Positions 16,748 to 23,909 of a stretch of 25,947 nucleotides of DNA are shown one piece after another. The DNA comes from a virus: IMG/VR virus record IMGVR_UViG_3300029893_000065, positions 1 through 25,947 of that record; one strand, written 5' to 3'. The stretch's first letter is position 1, and the number at the start of each line of letters is the position of its first letter. The notes under the pieces were generated by a model. That model searched no databases and was not told the DNA's origin. It saw only the letters and a program-made list of their open reading frames with translations. Position numbers and translations under genes: made by a program.

Positions 16748-17693
16748 TTAGCTGACATTGATGTCAAAGAGTAAGGCGGTCAATCCAGCTTTAGGATTGA
16801 AACCATAGTCCAGACGAGCTTCCCAGCTTACCGCAGAAACAGGACCATCAGCATTCACAGCGTTAGGATTGAAGTAAATCCTTCCGTAAGTGGATTTTAG
16901 AAGTCCAACTTGCTGGATTTTCCTCACTCCCGCGAAAACGTGACCTGCGGCGATAGAGCTAGAATCTGCTACATAGTGCCAAGCTCCGAAAGCATATTTG
17001 CCAATTCCGTCTGCATCCATAATGCCGTCTTTGAGAGCCATATCCGCGAAGGTAAAGCCCTGTGAAGCCATGTTCTCTTCTAGCGCGTTGAAGTCCTCGG
17101 CTCTCCAAACGAAGGCCAAACCGTTGCGGTTCATTAGCTTTGTGCCTTTGACATTGATAACTCGCTCCTTTATGAAACGGATAAGTTTGTCAATGTTGGC
17201 AGAAGTAATATCTATCGCTGTGGTGCCGGTTGTGAATCCGCCAGCTCCGTCAGAGCCGATATCAGTCCAACCTGCGTGTTGACCAAGGAATAATGCCTCT
17301 ACTCGTTCGCTGATAATGTCTCCTTGTCTTGCCCCGTGCTCAGCCGCAGTCGCAAGTTTGGACTGTGCCAAGTCAGCTCTGTCTTGAAGAACCGAAACAA
17401 TGTCGGTGCTTGCAATATCGAGAGTGTCGTTAGTGAGGACGAAGTCAGAGTGGCTGTAAGCCGTGCCACGAGTCCCCGTTTGAAGGGTATACTCGGTGGA
17501 CATATACGGCAGATTCAGAATCTTGGTGTCAGACATTATGACCTCACAGATTTCTTTCCAATTCGCGGGGCCAGTCAATCTTTCTTGAAGTTTTGTAGCC
17601 CAGACCTCTTCGTAAGTTCCTGTGTTGAATGTATTCCTTTTTGTTACTCGCTTTCGCGGAGCTAGTCATTTCTGCTAGCTTCTGCAATTTCAT
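16748..17693 (-). CDS. major capsid protein, with a one-base frame break near the N-terminus
   Basis: The capsid shell subunit. The long frame (16748-17637) shows TFNTGTYEEVWATKLQERL, a GPANWKEICEV segment, central helices with aspartate-rich loops and an SWEARLDYGFNPKAG C-terminal region. This resembles HK97-fold capsid proteins, and it follows the scaffold. No ATG exists in this frame upstream, and a stop is met at about 17650. The ATG at 17693 opens the adjoining frame (MKLQKLAEMTSSAKASNK), which enters the capsid frame only by skipping one A in the A5 run at 17642-17638. With the spliced Met-Ala and that shift the product is about 315 residues. A TTG at 17578 would give a truncated 276-residue form lacking the apparent N-arm. 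Confidence 0.8.
17638..17642 (-). other. A5 run, site of the capsid +1 frame change
   Basis: The minus-strand run AAC-AAA-AAG-G must lose or skip one A for MKLQKLAEMTSSAKASNK to continue as RNTFNTGTYEEVW. Either the sequence has one A too many, or ribosomes (AAA slipping to AAA before AGG) or RNA polymerase slip here. No flanking stimulatory element was identified. Confidence 0.6.
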
Positions 17694-17832
17694 TTTATAT
17701 TTGCAGAGCGGACTATCGCATCCCTAGAAAGGGTCTCCTTGTTTAGTCTCTCACGCTGGCATTACCCTTGCGCCTTATTACCCCATCGGGCTTCTAAGTC
17801 AATTAAAGGAGATTTTGAATGGCCTAAAGTTA
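17691..17832 (-). ncRNA. group I intron candidate at the capsid gene start (about 142 nt)
   Basis: On the minus strand the order of group I core helices is present. P1 is exon AATGGCT with guide GGCCATT and the U-G at the splice site. The P3 5' strand is TCTCCTT (17812-17806). The P4-P6 region (about 17805-17750) has short GC stems. The P7 5' strand is GACTA (17748-17744), J7/3 is AAC, and the P3 3' strand is AAGGAGA (17740-17734). P8 is CCCT-TTCT-AGGG (17733-17722), then J8/7, then the P7 3' strand TAGTC (17715-17711). The intron begins TAA, as in the T4 td intron. In-frame 3' ends are G17691 (after AAAATG) or G17709 (after TAGTCCG). It contains no ORF, so no homing endonuclease. P4-P6 and P10 are not resolved. 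Confidence 0.7.
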
Positions 17833-17838
17833 AGCCAT
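17833..17838 (-). other. predicted capsid exon 1 coding part (ATG GCT)
   Basis: ATGGCT ends exactly where a group I intron P1 would place the 5' splice site. The seven bases AATGGCT pair with the internal guide GGCCATT at 17824-17818, with the terminal U facing G. Joined to either in-frame 3' site it gives Met-Ala followed by the capsid N-terminal frame. Confidence 0.55.
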
Positions 17839-17876
17839 TTAGTATTTCTTTTTAACTTATTAATGGCCGGATGAAT

Positions 17877-18506
17877 CTAACTAAAATTGAACAGTTCGCC
17901 TTTTTCTTCTTTGGTGATAGCATCCACAACCTTATTCCTTATAGCAAAATCTTTAGGGAGTTCTCCAGTTTCCTTGTATCGGGCAACCGCCAAATCAACA
18001 TCTGTGATTCCGGTCTGTCCCGAACGAGGTTTGGATTTTGGGATGGCTTCAGCCGATTCTCTGGCGCTTATTCTTTCTTTCAGCTCGTTTTGAAACCAAC
18101 TGCTTTTAAGAATATCGCCTTGGCTCTTGCCTGTTTCCTTAATGGTTCTTTGTAAGAACTCCACATCCTCATCGGATTCGATTCTGATTACATCGGACTT
18201 GGTGTTATAGAACGCTAATTGTCCATAATCCAATTCACCCGGCTTTGAAGGTTCTTTCGATGGCTTATTTTCGACAGGCGTGTCCGGTTTCTTATCCGGC
18301 TTAACCCATTTGCCATCTACAAACTCAAATCCTTCAGCTTTCTTAGCTCGGCTATAGAGTTGTTTGTTTGTATCAGCTATCTTGGTTTTTTCTTCCAAAA
18401 CCTTCTGATACGCCTCTTTAGCAGCATCTGCGTCAGAGAAATCAATCTCATCGGCATTTTGACCTTCATTTTGAGAGTCAAGGTCTAACTCATTTTCATT
18501 TTCCAT
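17877..18506 (-). CDS. capsid scaffolding protein
   Basis: From the ATG at 18506 this is a 209-residue, very acidic, helix-rich protein. It has a disordered Asp/Glu/Asn-rich N-terminus, a coiled-coil-like stretch (about 25-60), a Lys/Pro/Ser linker and a charged C-terminal helix ending KEEKGELFNFS. Scaffolds direct procapsid assembly through C-terminal contacts with the capsid protein. This composition and its position directly before the capsid gene fit well. A GTG at 18527 would add seven residues. There is no Shine-Dalgarno at either start. Confidence 0.75.
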   Translation of the reverse strand: MENENELDLDSQNEGQNADEIDFSDADAAKEAYQKVLEEKTKIADTNKQLYSRAKKAEGFEFVDGKWVKPDKKPDTPVENKPSKEPSKPGELDYGQLAFYNTKSDVIRIESDEDVEFLQRTIKETGKSQGDILKSSWFQNELKERISARESAEAIPKSKPRSGQTGITDVDLAVARYKETGELPKDFAIRNKVVDAITKEEKGELFNFS

Positions 18507-18602
18507 AGTTTTAGTGTTATGGAACACAATCGCTTTTAGAGTGTGCTCTCTTGATAATTTAGGTTTTTAACGAGGTTGCCTAATGCCCTCAATGTCAAAG
18601 TG

Positions 18603-19139
18603 CTATCTATTTGTATCAGCTACCCCCTGCACATACAGAGAACCATTAGCTCCGGTTACAGAGAAGTCAAATCTCATATACCTTGCTGATTTAGTGTCTA
18701 CAATAATCCCTATCGGCGCTTTCGAAGTCGGTGTGTATTCTCGGAAAGCTACCTGATGAGTGATTATTCCGTCTGATACAGATGGGTAATCTTCTTGAAA
18801 CCAATTACAATTTTCTTTCACCACACAAGACCCAGTATTATCTTCCCTGCCATCGCCCGTATACGCTGTAATTAAGAATTTGGTAGTTCCTGTAGTTGAG
18901 GCCACTGGTAAGACATTGAGCCCAATTGATTTTGCTCCGTCCGTAAGACATACCAATGTAGTAGTTGCACCTGCCGTAGTCATAAAAACGGGACTTGAAG
19001 TCGCTCTTTGGCCACCAAGATAACATACAGGGGTTGCCTGTCCTTCCACTATCTCCGACTTGGAAAAAAAACCAAATTGAACCGCTACCAATACACTAAC
19101 CAGACCTAAAATTATTGAAGTGAATTTTAAAACTTTCAT
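18603..19139 (-). CDS. secreted or membrane-anchored Cys protein in the head module, 178 aa
   Basis: Residues 1-27 are a Sec-type signal or anchor: MKVLK, a hydrophobic stretch TSIILGLVSVLVAVQFGFF, then a polar region. The rest is Ser/Thr-rich and beta-like with four Cys (in PVCYLGG, TLVCLTD and GSCVVKENCNW), consistent with disulfides formed outside the cytoplasm. A C-terminal MRFDFSVTGANGSLYVQGVA pattern resembles a beta-sandwich edge. It lies between portal and scaffold. Its role is unknown. A surface-exposed or virion-decorating protein is possible but unproved. Confidence 0.6.
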   Translation of the reverse strand: MKVLKFTSIILGLVSVLVAVQFGFFSKSEIVEGQATPVCYLGGQRATSSPVFMTTAGATTTLVCLTDGAKSIGLNVLPVASTTGTTKFLITAYTGDGREDNTGSCVVKENCNWFQEDYPSVSDGIITHQVAFREYTPTSKAPIGIIVDTKSARYMRFDFSVTGANGSLYVQGVADTNR

Positions 19140-19483
19140 TCTGATGGATTAGATTTTACATCTTCTAATTTCTCGACCTTTTTAAACTCTTTTAACTCTT
19201 TAAAACCTGATTCAACTAATTGAACTGCTTGGGCTAACGCCCTGATATTCTGCCCTAACTCTTCATCGCTTCTGGGGATTCCACCAGTAATCGCGCCCCA
19301 AGCCATATTAAGAGCATAGTTTAAGTTTCCTTTATGGGGCTTGCCTTTTTTAGGAACTCCATGAACATAAGCGACTGTTAGAACATACTTCTTGACTGCT
19401 TCAAATAAAAATTCATCTTCACAAAATTTTGCGATTTTGTCTTTTTCTATGTCTGATAAAATTTCATTGCTTAGATCTTCCAT
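19136..19483 (-). CDS. hypothetical helical protein, 115 aa
   Basis: A 115-residue helical protein immediately after the portal. Its middle (about 45-75) has GKPHKGNLNYALNMAWGAITGGIPRSDEELGQNI, followed by a Lys/Glu-rich helix. No family is recognised. The start follows the portal stop by two bases and the stop overlaps the next start as ATGA. It may be a small head-assembly accessory. Confidence 0.6.
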   Translation of the reverse strand: MEDLSNEILSDIEKDKIAKFCEDEFLFEAVKKYVLTVAYVHGVPKKGKPHKGNLNYALNMAWGAITGGIPRSDEELGQNIRALAQAVQLVESGFKELKEFKKVEKLEDVKSNPSE

Positions 19484-19485
19484 AA

Positions 19486-21309
19486 TTATATTGCCATTTC
19501 TGGCGTGTTAGCTGGTAAATTGGTTGGGAGGTTGATAGGTGGGTTAGTTGGATCTGGTTGTTCTTGCCCTTTGAACCTTCCATATTGGACTGGAGACAAG
19601 CCCGAAAGCTCTAAAATCTCATTGAGTAATCTTCCCATTTCTGGGTTCTGTTGCAGAACCTGAACGGCGCCGGGCGTGAAAAGAGTCCTAAAGACCGAAT
19701 TTAGCTTGCTTACTGTCTCCGCCAAATTCTTATTCTTACCCAATATGTTTATCTCAATATCCATCTTTAAGTCCTTAAATTCGTCTTTCAACGACTCAAT
19801 GAACATCTTTTCATTCTTTTGAAGTTTCTCTCTTTCCAATTCCTTGAATCGCTGTCTTTCCTGTTCGCTTACCATTTGCCCCGTGAGAGCCAACTTTTTT
19901 ACTCTGCTGTTGGTTCCTTTAATAATAACCGCCTCAGAGATTTCCTCTATTTCATCTATTGATAACTTATCCAGCCATTTATGACCTTTGTTTATTTCTT
20001 TCTGGATGTGCGGAAGAACCCAATCACGATAAACCTCCTGCCAGAAGTCCGCAATCTGCCCTTGACGATACTCGTGGACGCCTATTCCTTGTGAAGCAAG
20101 AATCTCCACCGTCCCTAAAGGCGTGCCTGATTTTGGCTCTTGGCCCCTTAAAACATCGGTTGAAGCTCCGAGGTTATTCGCTACCTGTTGCCATTTGTTT
20201 ATGTGAAAATCAAAGGCTTGTTTGTTTATCGGCTGTAAAGCTAACTGGTTAAGGGTGCCGTCGTCATCCAAGTCAAGGATTTGTCCGTTTTTAATATTAG
20301 AAAAATTGTTTAAAGAAAGTATCTTTTTCTTATTCGTTAGTAATACAACTTTAGAAACTGTTTCTAGCATTTGAGCAATGTGAAGTTCTGAGTAGTTAGT
20401 CCATATCTGGGCGTGGAACAGTTCCTCTATCCCCCCTCGTCCACAAGCCCTGCCGTAAATTTCGTCTCTTTTCAACGCTTTGAAGGCGGGCTTCGGTTCT
20501 TTGCCTTTGAATAGGGTAATTCCTACTTTAGTGTCGCTAACTGGAGATTTATAGTAAGAAACAATGTGAATTTGTGGTGAGTATTTGCCAGTATCTTTCC
20601 AGTCATCACCCAACTTCTCAGACCCAAGCCAACTTTCGGGGAAAATGCCGTGAAGTTCATACACTTCAATATATTTTCCCGGAGTTTCCGACTTATCACC
20701 ATCAGCTTGGTCGACATCTTTTTGAGTCCTGGCCTGTAAAATAACCGAATCTATTTTATCCGAGTCCCATTTGCCTTTCATATTCATCAGTTCGGTAATA
20801 TTCATATAGTGTTTTAGGCATATCGGCCCGCTCAACACATCTGTCTGGTCGCAGAAAGCTATTTGCTGTAGTTGGACGACTTCAGGACGAACTGAATTGA
20901 CATTCTTAAGAAGTGTTAATCCGTAATCAAAATAACTGACAACTGACTCATCAATCGCTTTGTCTATGCCATTCTCTTTAGCCCACCAATTATGGAACTT
21001 TCTTGCAATGAATGACTTGTGATAATTGTCTGAGTTGTCAACGAACATCTGGACATCCTTAACATCAAATCCTTCCGTCCGATAATTCACATTCGCAATC
21101 GGTAAGATGATATTATTGAATGGCCTTCTGTAATCCTGTGTGCCAAGATAAAACTTTGAGTTCTTCAGTTGGAACGAGCGGTCAATGTGCTCATACATAT
21201 TCCAATCTCTCCAGTTGCTGGATAGAGGAATACGATCCGTCCTCCACCTCTGCTCTTCATTTACGATGAAGGCGTAAATATCTTCCTGTTTTTCATAAAT
21301 TTCAGCCAT
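19486..21309 (-). CDS. portal protein
   Basis: A 607-residue protein placed between the terminase and scaffold/capsid genes, as portals are. Portals form the dodecameric ring at the capsid vertex through which DNA enters and leaves. The sequence has a long mixed alpha/beta body and a stem-like central region around QLALQPINKQAFDFHINKWQQVANNLGASTDVLRGQ. A conserved-looking GTPLGTVEILASQG segment and a Lys/Glu-rich helical C-terminal wing with a Pro/Asn-rich tail follow. Length is in the range for podovirus portals. Assignment rests on size, position and fold pattern rather than a catalytic motif. Confidence 0.8.
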   Translation of the reverse strand: MAEIYEKQEDIYAFIVNEEQRWRTDRIPLSSNWRDWNMYEHIDRSFQLKNSKFYLGTQDYRRPFNNIILPIANVNYRTEGFDVKDVQMFVDNSDNYHKSFIARKFHNWWAKENGIDKAIDESVVSYFDYGLTLLKNVNSVRPEVVQLQQIAFCDQTDVLSGPICLKHYMNITELMNMKGKWDSDKIDSVILQARTQKDVDQADGDKSETPGKYIEVYELHGIFPESWLGSEKLGDDWKDTGKYSPQIHIVSYYKSPVSDTKVGITLFKGKEPKPAFKALKRDEIYGRACGRGGIEELFHAQIWTNYSELHIAQMLETVSKVVLLTNKKKILSLNNFSNIKNGQILDLDDDGTLNQLALQPINKQAFDFHINKWQQVANNLGASTDVLRGQEPKSGTPLGTVEILASQGIGVHEYRQGQIADFWQEVYRDWVLPHIQKEINKGHKWLDKLSIDEIEEISEAVIIKGTNSRVKKLALTGQMVSEQERQRFKELEREKLQKNEKMFIESLKDEFKDLKMDIEINILGKNKNLAETVSKLNSVFRTLFTPGAVQVLQQNPEMGRLLNEILELSGLSPVQYGRFKGQEQPDPTNPPINLPTNLPANTPEMAI

Positions 21310-21640
21310 TAAATTCTGAATTTAAGACACCTGCAAAAATCTCTAAAGATTCTGGGTGAATCCTTGCCCTATTAAAAATTCTCCTAGCCACCGGAACGCC
21401 CAAGATTCTCATTCTTTCAGCCCCGTCCTTTGAGAATTTGATAATTACTTTTGTTTTGAAACCCAATGGCATTTGGGAAGACGCAACAAATCCTTGGAGC
21501 ATCTCAGCCAAGGTAGAACCAACACTGGTGAAAACATCGTCGTTGAAACTTATTTCAAGACGATAAGGTTTTTTAACTGGAGGTTTTTTTGGAGCAGTTT
21601 TCTCAGTTTCCGTAGGTCTCTTTGTTCTTTTTTTAGACAT
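21302..21640 (-). CDS. hypothetical basic protein upstream of portal, 112 aa
   Basis: A 112-residue protein with a Lys/Pro/Thr-rich disordered N-terminus (1-25) and then an alpha/beta body. The stretch KTKVIIKFSKDGAERMRILGVPVARRIFNRARIHP is strongly basic. It overlaps the portal start by eight bases, so translation is probably coupled. No Shine-Dalgarno is visible. The hairpin just upstream may affect access. Function unknown. The position suggests a packaging or portal-assembly helper. Confidence 0.6.
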   Translation of the reverse strand: MSKKRTKRPTETEKTAPKKPPVKKPYRLEISFNDDVFTSVGSTLAEMLQGFVASSQMPLGFKTKVIIKFSKDGAERMRILGVPVARRIFNRARIHPESLEIFAGVLNSEFNG

Positions 21641-21655
21641 AATCTATATGATAAA

Positions 21656-21683
21656 AGGCGAAAACCATTTGAGATTTTCGCCT
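21656..21683 (-). terminator. leader hairpin / weak terminator before the portal genes
   Basis: AGGCGAAAA and TTTTCGCCT form a perfect 9-bp stem with a 10-base loop, followed on the minus strand by TTTAT. It ends about 15 bases before the ATG at 21640. The short U tract allows partial termination. Lying between a promoter and the start codon, it could instead act as an attenuator, an mRNA-stabilising 5' hairpin or a processing site. Confidence 0.5.
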
Positions 21684-21716
21684 GCGGTCTTTCCGTCAAG
21701 CTATTAAACAAACTAA

Positions 21717-21725
21717 ATTATACCA
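21717..21725 (-). promoter_or_regulatory. extended -10 promoter candidate for the head genes (TGGTATAAT)
   Basis: A perfect TATAAT with TGG before it lies in the 97-base gap between the 74-residue gene and the portal-linked gene at 21640. Transcription would start near 21710, leaving a leader of about 70 bases that contains the hairpin at 21656-21683. Upstream bases show no convincing -35. Confidence 0.5.
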
Positions 21726-21737
21726 CAAGCAAGCGAA

Positions 21738-21962
21738 CTAATTGGCCTGTGGATAACTTCTCTCTAATATCTTCACTGCGGTTTCCATCAGTTGGGGCGT
21801 GGATACATCTTTCCCTCCCAATTCAAAATAATACTTTGAACCATCCCACACCAAACACAAATCACCTTTCTCGGTTTTGGCGACAGGTCTTGAGATAACT
21901 TCAACATTTGTTTCTTGTCTCACAAGTTCGTCAAGCTGTCCATAATAATTTAAATCTTTCAT
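21738..21962 (-). CDS. hypothetical protein, 74 aa
   Basis: A 74-residue acidic protein with an N-terminal helix and a central strand pair (about 33-50, KGDLCLVWDGSKYYFELGG), then a C-terminal helix. No family recognised. It is translationally overlapped with the 47-residue gene and closes the packaging transcript segment before a promoter and leader hairpin. Confidence 0.6.
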   Translation of the reverse strand: MKDLNYYGQLDELVRQETNVEVISRPVAKTEKGDLCLVWDGSKYYFELGGKDVSTPQLMETAVKILERSYPQAN

Positions 21963-22102
21963 TTCATTATTGTTTTTTGACTTCTATGAAGTAGATAATA
22001 ATCAGGTTTCCCTGTTTGATCCTTAATAATCTCAATCCTCTCAAAAGGTTTTAATTCCCTTATAATCTCAATTATTTTTTTTTCGTTGTCGGTAAGTTTC
22101 AT
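21959..22102 (-). CDS. hypothetical small protein, 47 aa
   Basis: A 47-codon ORF fills the gap between terL and the next gene. It overlaps both: ATGA with the terL stop, and its own TGA inside ATGAAAG of the next start. Residues 1-22 form a basic amphipathic helix (MKLTDNEKKIIEIIRELKPF), followed by FERIEIIKDQTGKPDYYLL, which looks like two short strands. This could be a degenerate wing-type DNA-binding fold, but I do not recognise a family. The double overlap and the composition argue that it is real. Confidence 0.6.
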   Translation of the reverse strand: MKLTDNEKKIIEIIRELKPFERIEIIKDQTGKPDYYLLHRSQKTIMK

Positions 22103-23394
22103 TCTGCTGGGTTAATTGGTTCGGGTTTTTCATAGTAGATTGGTCGGACGAACTCTCTCGTTGGATTGATAGAAGCAACTGCGTAACCAAGAGCATCCAT
22201 AGAATCGCTTAAGTAATGGTCGGGCTCTCCTTTAGGATTTCCGTCTCTGTCTTCCGCCCATCGGTAATTCTCATATCCTTGCCAGATGTTTGGACTCCTT
22301 TTTGTCACAAACATCTTTTTTGAGCTGGTCGCTTTGATCCGGTATTCAACGCTACCTTTCCCGCTTTCCGCTTTCTTCGCTCTAATTCCAAATTTTCTTA
22401 AAACCTCAATGGATTTTGGTTCGTCAGCCCCACAAACGGCTAAGGTATCTTCCCATCCCGGAACTTGTTTAATCGCGTCAGCGACCTGATCATCATCTAA
22501 ATTAGTTCCGTGGATTACCTCATCCGCAATATAACCACCATTGTAATAATACAAAGCAATAACTGATACAGGATCAGGCCACCAACCCCAGTCCACGCCA
22601 AACCTTTCAAGTGTTGCTCCTTGAGGAACAGCGTCAATCTGTTGCCAACCAGAATAAATCTTGCCTCTGACCTCTTCCGGAGAAAGTCCCTCAATAACTT
22701 GCCAAAAGTATGCAGGGTTTTTATTCTGATAACCCTTGTATCTCTCAATCGTTATCTTGTCAAGGTTCGGTTCGTTCTCTCGCCAAGTGCCTCCGATATA
22801 AATTGCTTCTTTGCTTTCTTTCAATTTTGGAATAAAAAAACCCGGAGTATCGTGCGGTTCAAGATCAAACCATTTTCTTAAAATCCAGTGATTCTTAGGG
22901 GGGGTGTTAAGCGTCAAGACAATTCTTATTCTGCCTTTCGTGGTTCGGAGTGAGTCATCCAGCACCCTAAACTCATCCTCGCCTATCTCTTCCGCTTCCT
23001 CTATCCAGACAAAGTTATAGTCAGCTAATGACTTAAGCCGAGCGGTGAGCGAGCCGGATGAAGCTCTAAAGCCGTGTGCCTTAATGCTATTCTGCCCTCT
23101 TTCAATGAGCATCTCATTGTCTACGATCCTGAAATTATCCTCAATCTCTTGTTCTCGGATTCGGTCTAAAAGTTCTCGCCAATTTGAGCTTCGGATGTCT
23201 TCCCTGGTCGCTCTCATTATCGCTCCTCTGGTAAATTCCTTTGAAAGAAGTTGAGAAATTGTATAGCGTGAAGCGGTGCCGGATCGTCCGTTGCCTCTGC
23301 CTCCCATAATGACTGCATATCTCCACTGATTGTTCTCCCATAATGGTATATGAGATTCGTGAACTTCAAAAGAAACTTTCTTACTTTCTAACAT
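22099..23394 (-). CDS. terL: terminase large subunit (packaging ATPase/nuclease)
   Basis: This 431-residue protein is the DNA packaging motor. The N-terminal ATPase has a Walker A-like GGRGNGRSGT (31-40) and a Walker B-like VWIEEAEE (129-136). The C-terminal RNase H-fold nuclease has candidate acidic metal ligands D268 (GVDWG), D324 (GADEPK), and D392 or D397/D400 near PDHYLSDSMDALGYA. Length is normal for the PBSX/Terminase_6-like class. Unusually, the Walker A lysine position is Arg (GRS for GKS). AAGGAA lies just before the start codon. The stop overlaps the next start as ATGA. Confidence 0.93.
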   Translation of the reverse strand: MLESKKVSFEVHESHIPLWENNQWRYAVIMGGRGNGRSGTASRYTISQLLSKEFTRGAIMRATREDIRSSNWRELLDRIREQEIEDNFRIVDNEMLIERGQNSIKAHGFRASSGSLTARLKSLADYNFVWIEEAEEIGEDEFRVLDDSLRTTKGRIRIVLTLNTPPKNHWILRKWFDLEPHDTPGFFIPKLKESKEAIYIGGTWRENEPNLDKITIERYKGYQNKNPAYFWQVIEGLSPEEVRGKIYSGWQQIDAVPQGATLERFGVDWGWWPDPVSVIALYYYNGGYIADEVIHGTNLDDDQVADAIKQVPGWEDTLAVCGADEPKSIEVLRKFGIRAKKAESGKGSVEYRIKATSSKKMFVTKRSPNIWQGYENYRWAEDRDGNPKGEPDHYLSDSMDALGYAVASINPTREFVRPIYYEKPEPINPAE

Positions 23395-23821
23395 TGATTT
23401 CTATTCCTTGTAATTGAATGGGTCCTCCGTCTTTGCCTGTAATTGGCGTTGCGGGTTTGTCAAAGGTTCTGTCCAGCATTGAGTCAATAGCTCTATTATC
23501 AGGTCTTTCAGTTGAGATGAAATAATAAGTGGCATTTGGATCAATCTTGTCTTCTTTTTTAATTTTTGTCCCCATTTCAGTTAGGATATATTCTTCAATT
23601 TCTTTTGTGTTTGTAACCAATACCGGCTTTTGCTTTCCTTTTACCCACTTATACAAATAAGACACACCTTGAGCTAAGTGCATTTGGTTGCGGAAAAGAA
23701 TATCAGCGTGCTTCATTATCTTATTGCGATATTCAGCAAGCACTCTCTCTTTTTCTAAAGTAGCTTGAGATTTCTTGCCTTTAGGTCTTCCGCCTTTGTG
23801 GTTGTTTCCTGATCTTGCCAT
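23381..23821 (-). CDS. terS: terminase small subunit
   Basis: Terminase small subunits recognise phage DNA and hand it to the large subunit for packaging. The 146-residue protein begins MARSGNNHKGGRPKGKK. A GGRPKG AT-hook-like basic motif followed by a helical domain with an AQGVSYLYK segment is typical of many phage small terminases. It lies directly upstream of terL and overlaps it by 14 bases. An upstream ATG at 23842 would add MLFSNIY. I prefer 23821 because the family usually begins near the basic motif. No Shine-Dalgarno precedes either start. Confidence 0.75.
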   Translation of the reverse strand: MARSGNNHKGGRPKGKKSQATLEKERVLAEYRNKIMKHADILFRNQMHLAQGVSYLYKWVKGKQKPVLVTNTKEIEEYILTEMGTKIKKEDKIDPNATYYFISTERPDNRAIDSMLDRTFDKPATPITGKDGGPIQLQGIEINVRK

Positions 23822-23865
23822 ATAAATGTTTGAAAACAACAAAACAATGTGGTGTTATTTCCCTC

Positions 23866-23874
23866 ATCATACCA
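23866..23874 (-). promoter_or_regulatory. extended -10 promoter candidate for the packaging genes (TGGTATGAT)
   Basis: TGGTATGAT follows directly on the terminator hairpin. It shares TTGTGGTATxAT with the element at 21717-21725. A start about seven bases on would give a leader of about 38 bases before the terS ATG at 23821. The box has one mismatch to TATAAT. Confidence 0.4.
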
Positions 23875-23908
23875 CAAAAAGCCCCAGTCAAGCTAGGGCT
23901 TCTTGTGG
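23872..23908 (-). terminator. intrinsic terminator hairpin upstream of terS
   Basis: On the minus strand CCACAAGAAGCCC pairs with GGGCTTTTTGTGG over 13 bp with one G-U pair and an 11-base loop. The U-rich side lies within the distal arm. The same position pairs only as an A-C mismatch in plus-strand RNA, so the hairpin is suited to minus-strand transcripts. Confidence 0.65.
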
Positions 23909-23909
23909 A

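Noticed and set aside
17704-17704. G17704 as the intron 3' end
   Set aside because: Joining ATGGCT to the following bases gives CAA ATA TAA, an immediate stop.
18528-18602. Weak hairpin (GAGAG...CTCT) between the Cys protein and scaffold genes
   Set aside because: The stem is only four to five bp with no U tract. I see no convincing promoter or structure in this 75-base gap.
19482-19492. TATAAT near the portal stop
   Set aside because: It lies over the portal stop codon and the next gene's start, with neither TGN nor a -35, so it looks like stop-codon context.
21686-21697. Twelve-base match (GACGGAAAGACC, minus strand) to a conserved 23S rRNA segment
   Set aside because: Neighbouring bases do not continue the rRNA sequence; a match this short can be chance and the site lies in a leader with its own hairpin.
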